This document shows, piece after piece, positions 19,398-27,525 of a stretch of 64,000 nt of DNA. Origin of the DNA: Thiohalomonas denitrificans (lineage in GTDB: Bacteria > Pseudomonadota > Gammaproteobacteria > Thiohalomonadales > Thiohalomonadaceae); assembly GCF_016841685.1 (NCBI RefSeq), contig NZ_JAENYR010000004.1, positions 1 to 64,000 on the forward strand, read 5' to 3'. Below the pieces are notes generated by a model that did no database searches, was not told the origin of the DNA, and saw only the letters and a program-made list of their open reading frames with translations. Position 1 is the stretch's first letter. Every line of letters begins with the position of its first letter. The position numbers and the translations under genes are program-made.

Positions 19398-19562
19398 CAG
19401 GGTAAACGCATACTCACATTTTTGATGCCGGCGAGCGATATAAGTCCTTGACAGCAGGTACGCTGTAAATACATCCGTGTACGCTCGACGGCAGCATCCC
19501 TGCTGCCGACGACCTGCTATCAAGGACTTACACCGCTCGCTTCAAAGTATGCGGTTGCCCTG
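19398..19562. mobile_element. MITE-like element, copy 2 (165 bp) with 10-bp target duplication
   Basis: Same termini as copy 1 (CAGGGTAAACGCATACTCAC..AAGTATGCGGTTGCCCTG) and the same nested palindrome: GTCCTTGACAGCAGGT pairs with ACCTGCTATCAAGGAC (15/16) around GGCAGCATCCCTGCTGCC. It is flanked by a perfect direct repeat GGCTGCCCTG at 19388-19397 and 19563-19572, the duplication length seen for the ISAs1 element in this window. The same ten bases also form the end of copy 1, so copy 2 landed at the tip of copy 1. Confidence 0.85.
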
Positions 19563-19580
19563 GGCTGCCCTGTTGCACAA

Positions 19581-19609
19581 TTGCCCACGCCCCTTGAGTC
19601 GAGTACAAT
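19581..19609 (+). promoter_or_regulatory. Promoter of the rpsF operon
   Basis: TTGCCC (19581-19586), 17-bp spacer, TACAAT (19604-19609). It lies just beyond MITE copy 2. Predicted start near 19,616, giving a leader of about 77 nt. Confidence 0.75.
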
Positions 19610-19621
19610 GGCCGGCTTTTC

Positions 19622-19692
19622 CCGGGTGTTGCCCGGGATCTCCTTGCTTCAGGCAATGGGCCTGAGGCTGCATAAACCGTAAGGAGCTATTA
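19622..19692 (+). promoter_or_regulatory. rpsF leader with possible S6:S18 operator
   Basis: The leader holds CCCGGG..CCCGGG, an 8-bp stem CTTCAGGC (19647-19654) with GCCTGAGG (19660-19667), and ACCGT directly before the AAGGAG ribosome-binding site. In many bacteria a stem with an exposed CCG in the rpsF leader binds the S6:S18 complex and represses translation. Assignment here rests on position and the CCG only. Confidence 0.45.
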
Positions 19693-20142
19693 ATGCGACA
19701 TTACGAAATCGTCTTTCTGGTCCATCCGGACCAGAGCGAGCAGGTCCCTGCCATGGTTGAGCGTTATCGGTCGACCATCGAGTCCACTGGCGGGCAGATC
19801 CATCGTCTGGAAGATTGGGGCCGCCGCCAACTGGCTTTTCCGATTGCCAAGATCCACAAGGCGCATTACGTGCTCATGAATGTGGAGTGCAACGGTGAAG
19901 CGATGGCCGAGCTGGAGTCCGCGTTCCGTTTCAACGACGCCGTTATCCGTAACCTGATCCTGCAGAAGAAGGAAGCCGTGACCGAAGCTTCGCCGCTGGT
20001 CAAGGTCAGAGAAAGGGACGAAGGGGAGACACGGGAAAGCCGGGGCGAAGCCAGACCCGAAGCCAAGCCCGAACCTCAGCCCGAAGCCAAAGAAGAAGGT
20101 GGTGAAACGGCCGAGAGCGAAGGGCAGGCCGCCTCCGAATAA
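19693..20142 (+). CDS. rpsF: 30S ribosomal protein S6
   Basis: Primary-assembly partner of S18 in the 30S platform. The first 95 or so residues ([19 protein letters not shown].., with [15 protein letters not shown]) are canonical S6. The remaining 50 form a low-complexity Glu/Pro/Lys/Arg tail, longer than in most S6 proteins; E. coli carries a shorter Glu tail added post-translationally by RimK. ATG at 19693 with AAGGAG at 7-nt spacing. Product 149 aa. Followed by rpsR. Confidence 0.96.
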   Translation: MRHYEIVFLVHPDQSEQVPAMVERYRSTIESTGGQIHRLEDWGRRQLAFPIAKIHKAHYVLMNVECNGEAMAELESAFRFNDAVIRNLILQKKEAVTEASPLVKVRERDEGETRESRGEARPEAKPEPQPEAKEEGGETAESEGQAASE

Positions 20143-20212
20143 CGGCTCGGCTTACCGACCGTATTCCCTTGCATTGTCCGAATCGTGACCGAATAGAGAT
20201 CAGGAGACCGAA

Positions 20213-20437
20213 ATGGCTCGTTTTTTCCGACGCAAAAAGTTTTGCCGTTTTACCGCCGAGGGCGTGAAAGAGATCGATTACAAGGATCTTGCCACCCTCA
20301 AAAATTACGTCACCGAATCCGGTAAAATCGTTCCCAGCCGGATCACCGGCACCAAGGCGCGCTATCAGCGTCAGCTCGCCCGTGCCGTCAAGCGGGCTCG
20401 CTATCTGGCGCTGCTGCCGTATAGCGATAAGCACTGA
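20213..20437 (+). CDS. rpsR: 30S ribosomal protein S18
   Basis: S6 partner in the 30S platform. The 74-residue product begins [18 protein letters not shown] and keeps the basic core with the [21 protein letters not shown] segment. The single N-terminal Cys (residue 11) may be a zinc-ligand remnant. ATG at 20213 has AGGAGACCG upstream. No priB lies between rpsF and rpsR, unlike in E. coli. Confidence 0.97.
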   Translation: MARFFRRKKFCRFTAEGVKEIDYKDLATLKNYVTESGKIVPSRITGTKARYQRQLARAVKRARYLALLPYSDKH

Positions 20438-20486
20438 TAGGACTACCCTGCCGTAGGCTCCGGTCTACCCAGGGGTTGGGAGAGCT

Positions 20487-21395
20487 ATGAAACTGCTCGC
20501 GGCCTACATCATGCGCGGCCGCATGCAGGCGATTTTGGTTACGACTGTCGCTGCGATGCTGTCCCTGCTGTTGCCGCCGTTCAGTTACTTCAGCGGTGCG
20601 GCAGTGGGTCTGGTAACACTCCGAACCGGACCCGGGAGTGGACTCACTGTGTTCGCCGGTTCATTGCTGGCCGTTGGCCTGCTGGCAGCGGTGATCCTGC
20701 AGCAGCCTTTGATTGCCGCTGGTTTCGCCATTGTGCTGTGGCTGCCGGTGCTGGTGCTGGCGACGGTATTGCAGCGAACCGTAAGCCTGTCCAGAACCGT
20801 TGCCTTGTCGGGACTTTTCGGCGGGCTGCTGGTCCTGGGGGCCTACTTAGCCTTTGACGACCCGGCCAGCTGGTGGATGGAAACCTACCGGCAGTTGCTG
20901 GCGCAAGCCGGAACCGAGGCACCCGGGCCGGACATGGAACCGGTGCTGCGGGAGGTGGCCGGGATTATGACCGGGGCGGTTGCCGCGGCACTGACGCTGA
21001 GCACACTCGGTGCGCTCTTCATCGCCCGCTGGTGGCAGGCGTTGCTATATAATCCGGGCGGCTTCCGGGAGGAGTTTCACCGTCTGGCTGTCGGCCGGCC
21101 GCTCACCCTTGTGGCCCTGGTGTTGATCGGGGCGGCAGTTGTTCTGGGCGACCCGGCCGCGGCTATGGCAGCTGAACTGCTGGTGGTAATCATGCTGCTG
21201 TTCCTGATACACGGGTTAGCCGTGGTTCACGGTTTGGTGGCCGGCGTCAGGGCAAGTGTCGGTTGGCTGGTGGCGGTTTATTTGCTACTCCTCTTGGCAC
21301 TGCCGCAGACGGCAGTTACCTTGGCGGTACTGGGGATGGTGGATAATTGGTTCGGCTTTCGCACTTATTTCGGCCGTTCCGAAGATGATAAATGA
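20487..21395 (+). CDS. DUF2232 multi-pass membrane protein
   Basis: A 302-residue hydrophobic protein with about eight predicted membrane helices, an amphipathic segment near 130-150 (DDPASWWMETYRQLL), and a C-terminal FGFRTYFGRSEDDK cytoplasmic tail. Size, topology and the position between rpsR and rplI match the DUF2232 (YybS-like) family found there in several gammaproteobacteria. Molecular function is unknown. ATG at 20487 follows GGGAG. Probably co-transcribed with the ribosomal genes. Confidence 0.8.
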   Translation: MKLLAAYIMRGRMQAILVTTVAAMLSLLLPPFSYFSGAAVGLVTLRTGPGSGLTVFAGSLLAVGLLAAVILQQPLIAAGFAIVLWLPVLVLATVLQRTVSLSRTVALSGLFGGLLVLGAYLAFDDPASWWMETYRQLLAQAGTEAPGPDMEPVLREVAGIMTGAVAAALTLSTLGALFIARWWQALLYNPGGFREEFHRLAVGRPLTLVALVLIGAAVVLGDPAAAMAAELLVVIMLLFLIHGLAVVHGLVAGVRASVGWLVAVYLLLLLALPQTAVTLAVLGMVDNWFGFRTYFGRSEDDK

Positions 21396-21429
21396 CAGTG
21401 TGGTTGCCTGGCGCCGGGGGCGCGGGGCG

Positions 21430-21467
21430 ATAAAGACTATAGAGAGTCATAAAGACTATAGAGAGTC
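21430..21467 (+). repeat. Perfect 19-bp tandem duplication before rplI
   Basis: ATAAAGACTATAGAGAGTC occurs twice head to tail (21430-21448 and 21449-21467), ending 11 bp before the rplI ATG. The second copy supplies part of the ribosome-binding region, so unit number could alter L9 translation. Confidence 0.95.
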
Positions 21468-21478
21468 GAGGTATCGAG

Positions 21479-21928
21479 ATGGAAATAATCCTGCTGGAGA
21501 ACGTTCGCAACCTGGGCAACCTGGGCGACAAGGTTGCCGTGAAGTCCGGATATGGCCGGAATTTCCTGATTCCGACCGGTCAGGCGGTCATGGCGACAGC
21601 TAAGAATCTGGCTGAATTCGAAGAGCGTCGTGCCGAGCTGGAAAAGAAGGCGGCCGAAGTGCGCTCCGCTGCACAGGCTCGCGCCGATAAACTGGCTGAG
21701 CTGGGAACGGTGACCCTGAAGGCCAATGCCGGCGAAGAGGGCAAGCTGTTCGGCTCCATCAGTTCGGCGGATATCGCCGATGCCATTACGGCGGCCGGTA
21801 TGGAAGTCGAAAAGCGCGAAGTGCAGATGCCCGAAGGCCCGCTGCGCGCCGTTGGCGAGTACGACATCGATGTCCAGTTCGAGTCGGACGTCTATCAGAC
21901 GATCAAGGTGGTGGTCGAGGCTGACTGA
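21479..21928 (+). CDS. rplI: 50S ribosomal protein L9
   Basis: Two-domain protein bound near the L1 stalk. The 149-residue product starts [32 protein letters not shown], the canonical N-domain with its RNA-binding glycines, followed by a long connecting helix (about 42-75) and a C-terminal domain ([15 protein letters not shown] onward). ATG at 21479. A complete family C repeat follows its stop. Confidence 0.97.
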   Translation: MEIILLENVRNLGNLGDKVAVKSGYGRNFLIPTGQAVMATAKNLAEFEERRAELEKKAAEVRSAAQARADKLAELGTVTLKANAGEEGKLFGSISSADIADAITAAGMEVEKREVQMPEGPLRAVGEYDIDVQFESDVYQTIKVVVEAD

Positions 21929-21930
21929 TA

Positions 21931-22186
21931 CCTGGATGCCTGTCCGAGAATAGCGACCGTCACGAGGGCAGGATTGATTAGGTCAGATTTTTCAGGCATT
22001 TGAGGTGAATACGACTGCATGGACGCAGTCGTTAGAGCGATGCATCCCGCCGTGGATGGCGGCAGTAGAGAATGTCTGAACCTATTATCGAGGGTGCCCG
22101 AGCCGACGAGTGCAGGGAAGCACTCGGTAGAGCGAAGCAGGATGCCCGAGCCGATCAGTCTATTCTCGGACAGGCTCCTGGATGCC
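21931..22186. repeat. Family C fold-back repeat, copy 2, with flanking direct repeat
   Basis: Core 21938-22175 with termini GCCTGTCCGAGAATAG and CTATTCTCGGACAGGC, flanked by CCTGGATGCC at 21931-21940 and 22177-22186, which looks like a target duplication overlapping the termini. Interior blocks include GACTGCATGGACGCAGTC and GTGCAGGGAAGCAC hairpins. No ORF of credible composition. It starts 2 bp after the rplI stop. In the rest of the 410-bp gap before dnaB only an 8-bp hairpin (22186-22193 with 22207-22214) is visible. Confidence 0.85.
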
Positions 22187-22339
22187 CCCGGACTGCCACT
22201 CATGCGGTCCGGGGAATACAGCGACGGATATTCGCATCCGAAGTGCGGAATGGCGCAAATCGTCGGGATCGAATAGCTTGTCGTGGGCCGGATTTCCCGG
22301 CATTCTGGTGACCTCATCCTCCGGGTGTGATTCTGGCTT

Positions 22340-23740
22340 ATGCCCATGCAGGAAAGTACAGTACCATTCGCCCGCGATGACGCTACCGCGGCGCTGAAAG
22401 TCCCTCCGCATTCGATTGAGGCCGAACAGTCGGTCCTCGGCGGTCTCATGCTCGATAACGGGGCGTGGGAAAAGGTGGCCGATCGGGTCAGCGATCCCGA
22501 TTTTTACCGTCGTGACCACCGTCTGATCTTTCAAGCCATCCGCCGCCTGGCGGAAGAGGCCAAACCTTTTGACGTAGTCACGCTGGCGGAGTGGCTGGAC
22601 AACTTGGGGGAACTCGAACATCTCGGTGGGATCGCCTACCTGGGTTCGCTTGCCAGTAACACCCCCAGTGCCGCCAACATCAAGTCCTACGCGAATATCG
22701 TTCGTGAACGTTCGGTGTTGCGCCAGCTTATTGATGTCGCAAACACCATCGCCGACAGTGGTTATTATCCGGAAGGGCGTCCGGTTCATGAACTGCTCGA
22801 TCAGGCGGAGAAACGCGTCTTCGAGATTGCCGATCAAGGCAATCGCGACCGGGCCGGTTTCAAGGGCATCAAGGAACTGCTGGTCGATGCGGTCGACCGC
22901 ATCGATTACCTGTTCAGCCAGGACAACGCCATCACCGGCGTGCCCACCGGCTTTACTGACTTTGATGACAAGACCTCGGGCCTTCAGCGTTCCGACTTAA
23001 TCATCGTTGCCGGTCGCCCCTCCATGGGCAAAACCACATTCGCAATGAATATCGCCGAGAATGCGGCGATCAAGCATCAGGTTCCGGTGGCCATTTTCTC
23101 CATGGAGATGCCTGGCGAGCAATTGGCCATGCGCATGATGTCCTCCCTCGGGCGCATCGATCAGCATAAGGTTCGTACCGGCAAGCTGGGTGACGACGAC
23201 TGGCCGCGGCTGACTTCGGCGGTCGGTATTCTCTCCGAAGCCCCCATCTATATTGACGATACCCCTGGACTCACCCCCACCGATCTGCGGGCCCGTGCCC
23301 GGCGCCTCGCGCGGGAGCACGGTCTGGGACTGATCGTCATCGACTACCTGCAGCTGATGCAGGTCGTCGGGGGTGGTGAAAACCGCGCCACCGAGATTTC
23401 CGAGATCTCCCGCTCCTTGAAAGGGCTCGCGAAGGAGCTCAACGTCCCGGTTATAGCGCTCTCTCAGCTCAATCGCAGCCTGGAGCAGCGTCCCAACAAG
23501 CGGCCGATAATGTCGGATTTGCGTGAGTCCGGAGCCATTGAGCAGGACGCGGATGTGATCGCCTTCATCTATCGCGACGAGGTCTACAACGAAGACAGCG
23601 CCGACAGGGGCACCGCCGAAATCATCATTGGAAAACAGCGTAACGGTCCCATCGGAACCGTGCGTGTGGCCTTCCTCGGCCAGTACACTCAGTTTGCCAA
23701 TTTTGCGGGCAACGATTACGGAGCGTCGGGAGGCCATTGA
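22340..23740 (+). CDS. dnaB: Replicative DNA helicase DnaB
   Basis: Hexameric 5'-3' helicase of the replication fork. The 466-residue product has the N-terminal primase-interaction domain (about 20-120, SIEAEQSVLGGLMLDN), a linker, and the RecA-like domain with Walker A GRPSMGKTTFAMN near 229, the Walker B GLIVIDYLQLM near 330, and QLNRSLEQRPNKRP further on. No intein. ATG at 22340; a second ATG lies two codons later. The alr GTG begins 2 bp after its stop. Confidence 0.96.
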   Translation: MPMQESTVPFARDDATAALKVPPHSIEAEQSVLGGLMLDNGAWEKVADRVSDPDFYRRDHRLIFQAIRRLAEEAKPFDVVTLAEWLDNLGELEHLGGIAYLGSLASNTPSAANIKSYANIVRERSVLRQLIDVANTIADSGYYPEGRPVHELLDQAEKRVFEIADQGNRDRAGFKGIKELLVDAVDRIDYLFSQDNAITGVPTGFTDFDDKTSGLQRSDLIIVAGRPSMGKTTFAMNIAENAAIKHQVPVAIFSMEMPGEQLAMRMMSSLGRIDQHKVRTGKLGDDDWPRLTSAVGILSEAPIYIDDTPGLTPTDLRARARRLAREHGLGLIVIDYLQLMQVVGGGENRATEISEISRSLKGLAKELNVPVIALSQLNRSLEQRPNKRPIMSDLRESGAIEQDADVIAFIYRDEVYNEDSADRGTAEIIIGKQRNGPIGTVRVAFLGQYTQFANFAGNDYGASGGH

Positions 23741-23741
23741 C

Positions 23742-24875
23742 GTGATCGCTGGGTCCTCCTCGTCGGCAACCGGAGTCTCCGCGGCTCAGGCCATTGTGGG
23801 CCGGGCAACGCGGGTGACGATTGACCTGGGCGCACTACGACATAACCTTTCGGTCGCCCGCGTTATCGCGCCCCGTGCCAAGATCATGGCGGCCATCAAG
23901 GCCAATGGCTACGGCCATGGGCTCGAGCGTGTGGCCACGGCCCTGCAGGGCGCCGATGCCTTGGGGGTAGCGTGCATCAACGAGGCCCTGGCCCTGCGCA
24001 TGGCAGGCATCGAGGCCCCCATCACCCTTTTGGAAGGTTTTTTCCAAGCCAATGAGATCCCGCTGCTTCAGGCTTACCACTTCGAGGCAGTAGTCCACGA
24101 GGCCTCTCAGGTGGAGGCGTTGGAGCGTAGCCACTACGGGCCGGTTCGGGTGTGGATCAAAGTGGATACGGGCATGCATCGGCTGGGCTTTGCGCCGGGA
24201 GCGACCCGAGGCATTTGGCGCCGTCTAAACGCGCTGGAGGGTGTCGAGGTGGTGGGATTCATGACCCACCTGGCCTGCGCCGACGACCAAACCGATCCGG
24301 CCACGCCCCGGCAGCTCGCCCTGTTTGAAGAGACGGTTCAGGGATTGCCGGGCGAGCGGGCGATCGCTAATTCCGCCGGTGTGCTGGGATGGCCGGAAAG
24401 TCACGTGGAGTGGATCCGTCCTGGAGTGATGCTCTACGGGATTTCACCTTTCCTGGAGGGAAGGGGCCCCGAGGCAAAGCTGCGCCCGGTGATGACGCTG
24501 CATTCCGAGCTCATTGCCGTCAATCACATCCCCAAGGGGGGAGCCGTAGGATATGGAGGTACCTGGCGTGCGCCGGAGACGCTCCCGGTCGGTGTCGTGG
24601 CCGTCGGTTATGGCGATGGCTATCCCCGGCATGCCCCGGCCGGTACACCGGTGCTGCTCAACGGCAAACCGGTTCCACTGATTGGCCGCGTCTCGATGGA
24701 TATGATCACGGTTGATCTCCGTGGTCAGCCTCACGCCCGGGCGGGTGATCCGGTAGTGCTTTGGGGCGAAGGGTTGCCCGCGGAGCTCATCGCCGAGCGC
24801 GCCGGGACGATAGCTTATGAGCTGCTGTGCGGCGTGACTCAGCGGGTTCGCTGCGAAGAAGTGACATCTGACTGA
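23742..24875 (+). CDS. alr: Alanine racemase
   Basis: PLP enzyme making D-alanine for peptidoglycan. The 377-residue product has the PLP lysine K53 in AAIKANGYGHG and the second catalytic Tyr in the AVGYGGTW region of the C-terminal domain, plus GRVSMDMITVDL. The start is taken as GTG 23742, with GGGAGG at 23728-23733 (8-nt spacing); an upstream in-frame extension exists only within dnaB and has no family support. The N-terminus carries about 20 extra Ser/Ala-rich residues before TRVTIDLGALRHN; this is not a convincing signal peptide. The dnaB-alr pair is conserved. Confidence 0.94.
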   Translation: MIAGSSSSATGVSAAQAIVGRATRVTIDLGALRHNLSVARVIAPRAKIMAAIKANGYGHGLERVATALQGADALGVACINEALALRMAGIEAPITLLEGFFQANEIPLLQAYHFEAVVHEASQVEALERSHYGPVRVWIKVDTGMHRLGFAPGATRGIWRRLNALEGVEVVGFMTHLACADDQTDPATPRQLALFEETVQGLPGERAIANSAGVLGWPESHVEWIRPGVMLYGISPFLEGRGPEAKLRPVMTLHSELIAVNHIPKGGAVGYGGTWRAPETLPVGVVAVGYGDGYPRHAPAGTPVLLNGKPVPLIGRVSMDMITVDLRGQPHARAGDPVVLWGEGLPAELIAERAGTIAYELLCGVTQRVRCEEVTSD

Positions 24876-24876
24876 T

Positions 24877-25320
24877 ATGGCCAAAGGCCCCAAGAGGTCG
24901 CCGATCCTGGGGGTGGGGGCTGTGGTTCGGCGGGCCGATGCGGTCCTGTTGGTAAAAAGGGGGCGAGCGCCAAATCAGGGAGAGTGGGCCATCCCCGGCG
25001 GACGGGTCGAGTGGGGGGAAACCCTGGTCGCCGCTGCCGAGCGGGAGCTGATGGAAGAGACCGGCGTGACCATTCGTGCGACCGACCCGGTCTACACCTT
25101 CGAGCACATTGAGCCGACCGAAGGGGGAACCCCCGACGTTCATTACGTGGTTATCGATCTGTATGGCGAATACGTCGCAGGCGAACCTTGCGCCGCCAGC
25201 GATGCCGAGGATGCGGCTTGGGTGAAATTGTCCGAGTTGGGGCGTGTTCCGGTAAACCGGACAACCCGGAACTGCCTCGCCACCCTCTATCCGATGGAGG
25301 TCCCGCCACCATCCCGGTGA
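24877..25320 (+). CDS. Nudix hydrolase
   Basis: A 147-residue Nudix-fold pyrophosphohydrolase. The full Nudix box GX5EX7REUXEEXGU is intact from about residue 46, with the REL.MEETGV segment binding Mg2+. The start ILGVGAVVRRADAVLLVKRG and the AIPGGRVEWGE strand resemble ADP-ribose pyrophosphatase/MutT-like housekeeping enzymes, but the substrate cannot be read from sequence. ATG begins 1 bp after the alr stop, so co-transcription with alr is likely. Confidence 0.88.
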   Translation: MAKGPKRSPILGVGAVVRRADAVLLVKRGRAPNQGEWAIPGGRVEWGETLVAAAERELMEETGVTIRATDPVYTFEHIEPTEGGTPDVHYVVIDLYGEYVAGEPCAASDAEDAAWVKLSELGRVPVNRTTRNCLATLYPMEVPPPSR

Positions 25321-25419
25321 TCGGGTGTAATGCGCCAGGCGAGTAGTGCATGACCTGGGTTGAAGCGACTAAACCCTTGCGCTCTTTGCAGTTGACCACT
25401 CAGGTGTTCAGGAGAAATT

Positions 25420-26775
25420 TTGGCCAAGGCAAAAACGGTTTTCAGCTGTCGCAGTTGTGGCGCCCAGGCCCCGAAGTGGGCGGGGCAGTGTGCCGACTGC
25501 GGCGATTGGAATACGCTCGAGGAAGACGTCGAGGTCTCTGCACCGGTCCGCCACCGGGGCTATGCCGGTGCCGCCGGACCGGCCAGGGTGCAGCGGCTTT
25601 CTGATGTGCCGGCAGACCATGTGGTACGGACCCTCACCGGAAGTGGCGAATTCGATCGGGTGCTCGGCGGTGGCCTGGTGCCGGGTTCGGTGGTTCTTTT
25701 GGGGGGTGATCCGGGGATCGGGAAATCCACCCTGCTGCTGCAGACGCTGGCCGGTCTAAGTGAGCGGAATGCCACGCTCTACGTGAGTGGCGAGGAGTCG
25801 CCCCAGCAGGTGAGTCTGCGGGCCCAGCGACTGAATCTGGCCGCGGAGCACCTGCAAATGCTTCCGGAGACTCGTGTCGAGGCGGTCCTTGCCGCGGCCC
25901 AACAACACCGGCCCCGGGTGCTGGTCATCGACTCCATTCAGACAATCTATACCGAGACGCTTCAGTCGGCCCCCGGCGCGGTAGGTCAGGTTCGCGAAAG
26001 TGCTGCACAACTGGTGCGGTATGCCAAAGAGAGCGGCGCGGCGCTGTTCCTGGTGGGGCATGTCACCAAGGACGGACAACTGGCAGGCCCGCGGGTGCTG
26101 GAGCATATGGTGGACACCGTGCTCTATTTCGAGGGGCAGAGCGGCAGCCGTTTTCGCGTGATCCGTGCCTTCAAGAACCGTTTTGGCGCGGTCAACGAGC
26201 TTGGCGTCTTCGCCATGAGTGAAACCGGCCTGAAAGATGTCTCGAATCCTTCCGCAATCTTTCTCTCGCGCCATCAAAGCCCCATATCCGGCTCTGCGGT
26301 AATGGTGACGCTCGAGGGCAGCCGGCCACTGCTTGCCGAAGTACAGGCTTTAGTGGACGAGAGCCATTTGTCCAATCCCCGCCGGGTTACCGTCGGGCTG
26401 GAGCAGAACCGTCTGGCCATTCTGCTCGCCGTTCTGCATCGCCACGGTGGGGTCGCTACTTACGATCAGGATGTCTTCGTCAATGTGGTTGGTGGCGTGC
26501 GGGTCACCGAAACGGGTGCCGATCTGGCGCTGCTTTTGGCCATTCTCTCCAGCTTGCGGGACCGGCCGCTCCCGGAGAAACTGATAACTTTCGGAGAAGT
26601 GGGACTGGCCGGCGAAATCCGCCCGGTGCCAAATGGTGAGGACCGCCTGCGGGAGGCGGTCAAGCATGGTTTTACCCGCGCCATCGTACCCGCTGCCAAT
26701 GCGCCCAAAAAGGCCATGGAGGGTATCGAGGTGGTCGGTGTCGCCCGACTTTCAGAGGCGCTGGACGCCCTGTAG
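25420..26775 (+). CDS. radA: DNA repair protein RadA
   Basis: RecA-related, DnaB-like helicase that promotes branch migration in recombination. The 451-residue product has an N-terminal C4 zinc finger (CRSC..CADC, residues 10-28), Walker A GGDPGIGKSTLLLQ near 92, the RadA-specific FKNRFG motif near 250, and a C-terminal Lon-protease-like domain without a protease active site. The start is a TTG at 25420 with AGGAG 5 nt upstream; no closer ATG/GTG keeps the zinc finger. It converges on the FHA gene, 25 bp apart. Confidence 0.96.
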   Translation: MAKAKTVFSCRSCGAQAPKWAGQCADCGDWNTLEEDVEVSAPVRHRGYAGAAGPARVQRLSDVPADHVVRTLTGSGEFDRVLGGGLVPGSVVLLGGDPGIGKSTLLLQTLAGLSERNATLYVSGEESPQQVSLRAQRLNLAAEHLQMLPETRVEAVLAAAQQHRPRVLVIDSIQTIYTETLQSAPGAVGQVRESAAQLVRYAKESGAALFLVGHVTKDGQLAGPRVLEHMVDTVLYFEGQSGSRFRVIRAFKNRFGAVNELGVFAMSETGLKDVSNPSAIFLSRHQSPISGSAVMVTLEGSRPLLAEVQALVDESHLSNPRRVTVGLEQNRLAILLAVLHRHGGVATYDQDVFVNVVGGVRVTETGADLALLLAILSSLRDRPLPEKLITFGEVGLAGEIRPVPNGEDRLREAVKHGFTRAIVPAANAPKKAMEGIEVVGVARLSEALDAL

Positions 26776-26800
26776 GGGTGCACTCTTTGTCGACCGCTCC

Positions 26801-27403
26801 CTACTGCAGATAGAACTGCATTTTCACGTTTCCGATCTGGATGGTATCGCCATCTTCCAGAAGCCAGCTGTGATCGCCGATCGAGGTATCGTTAACCTCC
26901 GGTGGGTGATCGCCTTCCAGATGGGAGAGAAAGAAACCCTCGTTACGTCGAGCGATTACGGCCGCCTGCACGCCGGGTTTGCCCAGATTGTAGAGGTTTC
27001 GATTCAGGCTGATGGTTTTGCCGACATTCTGGCCGTTCAGCAACTGCAGCCAGGCGTTTTTGGCTTTGCGGGCCGGTATCAGGTCGCTGTCGCTGGCGAT
27101 CGTCTCCGGCATGGGGACGTCGAAGTCCGCTTCCAGCGTATGCTTGCCGATAGCTATCTCATCACCGCTTTCGAGGGTTTGAACGTCGATCTTCTTCCCA
27201 TTGACAAAAGTGCCGCCGGGGCTATCCAGGTCCTTGAGCCGCCAGTTGCCGCCGCTGCGATCCAGGCGCGCATGCTTCTCATGTACTGCCAGGCTGTCGA
27301 TAGTAATGTCACATTCCGGCGAACTGCCGATGACCACCTCTTCCTTTTCGAGAGGGAAGATCTTCAGCATCTTGCCCTTGAACGAGAGGGTCAGTCTGGA
27401 CAC
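26801..27403 (-). CDS. Tandem FHA-domain protein
   Basis: A 200-residue cytoplasmic protein with two forkhead-associated domains that bind phosphothreonine peptides. The first (about 18-95) contains VVIGSSPECDITI, then VHEKHARL and the LKDLDSPGGTFVNGKKI loop. The second (about 125-198) is more diverged, with YNLGKPG, SHLEGDHPPEVNDTSIG and LLEDGDTIQIG. No kinase or catalytic domain. GTG 27403 is chosen because GGAG lies 6 nt upstream; a TTG 12 bp earlier lacks a ribosome-binding site. No Ser/Thr kinase is in the window, so the partner is unknown. Confidence 0.85.
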   Translation of the reverse strand: MSRLTLSFKGKMLKIFPLEKEEVVIGSSPECDITIDSLAVHEKHARLDRSGGNWRLKDLDSPGGTFVNGKKIDVQTLESGDEIAIGKHTLEADFDVPMPETIASDSDLIPARKAKNAWLQLLNGQNVGKTISLNRNLYNLGKPGVQAAVIARRNEGFFLSHLEGDHPPEVNDTSIGDHSWLLEDGDTIQIGNVKMQFYLQ

Positions 27404-27525
27404 GGATTGCTCCAAAAACTATTGATTGGCGGCGCCATTATAGGCTTTGTAGAAGTCCGGGTGTAGGGGGATGGCAAGGCGTTGTGACCAGCGGCGCATT
27501 TTTCTGGTCAGGAGGCGGATGCCCG

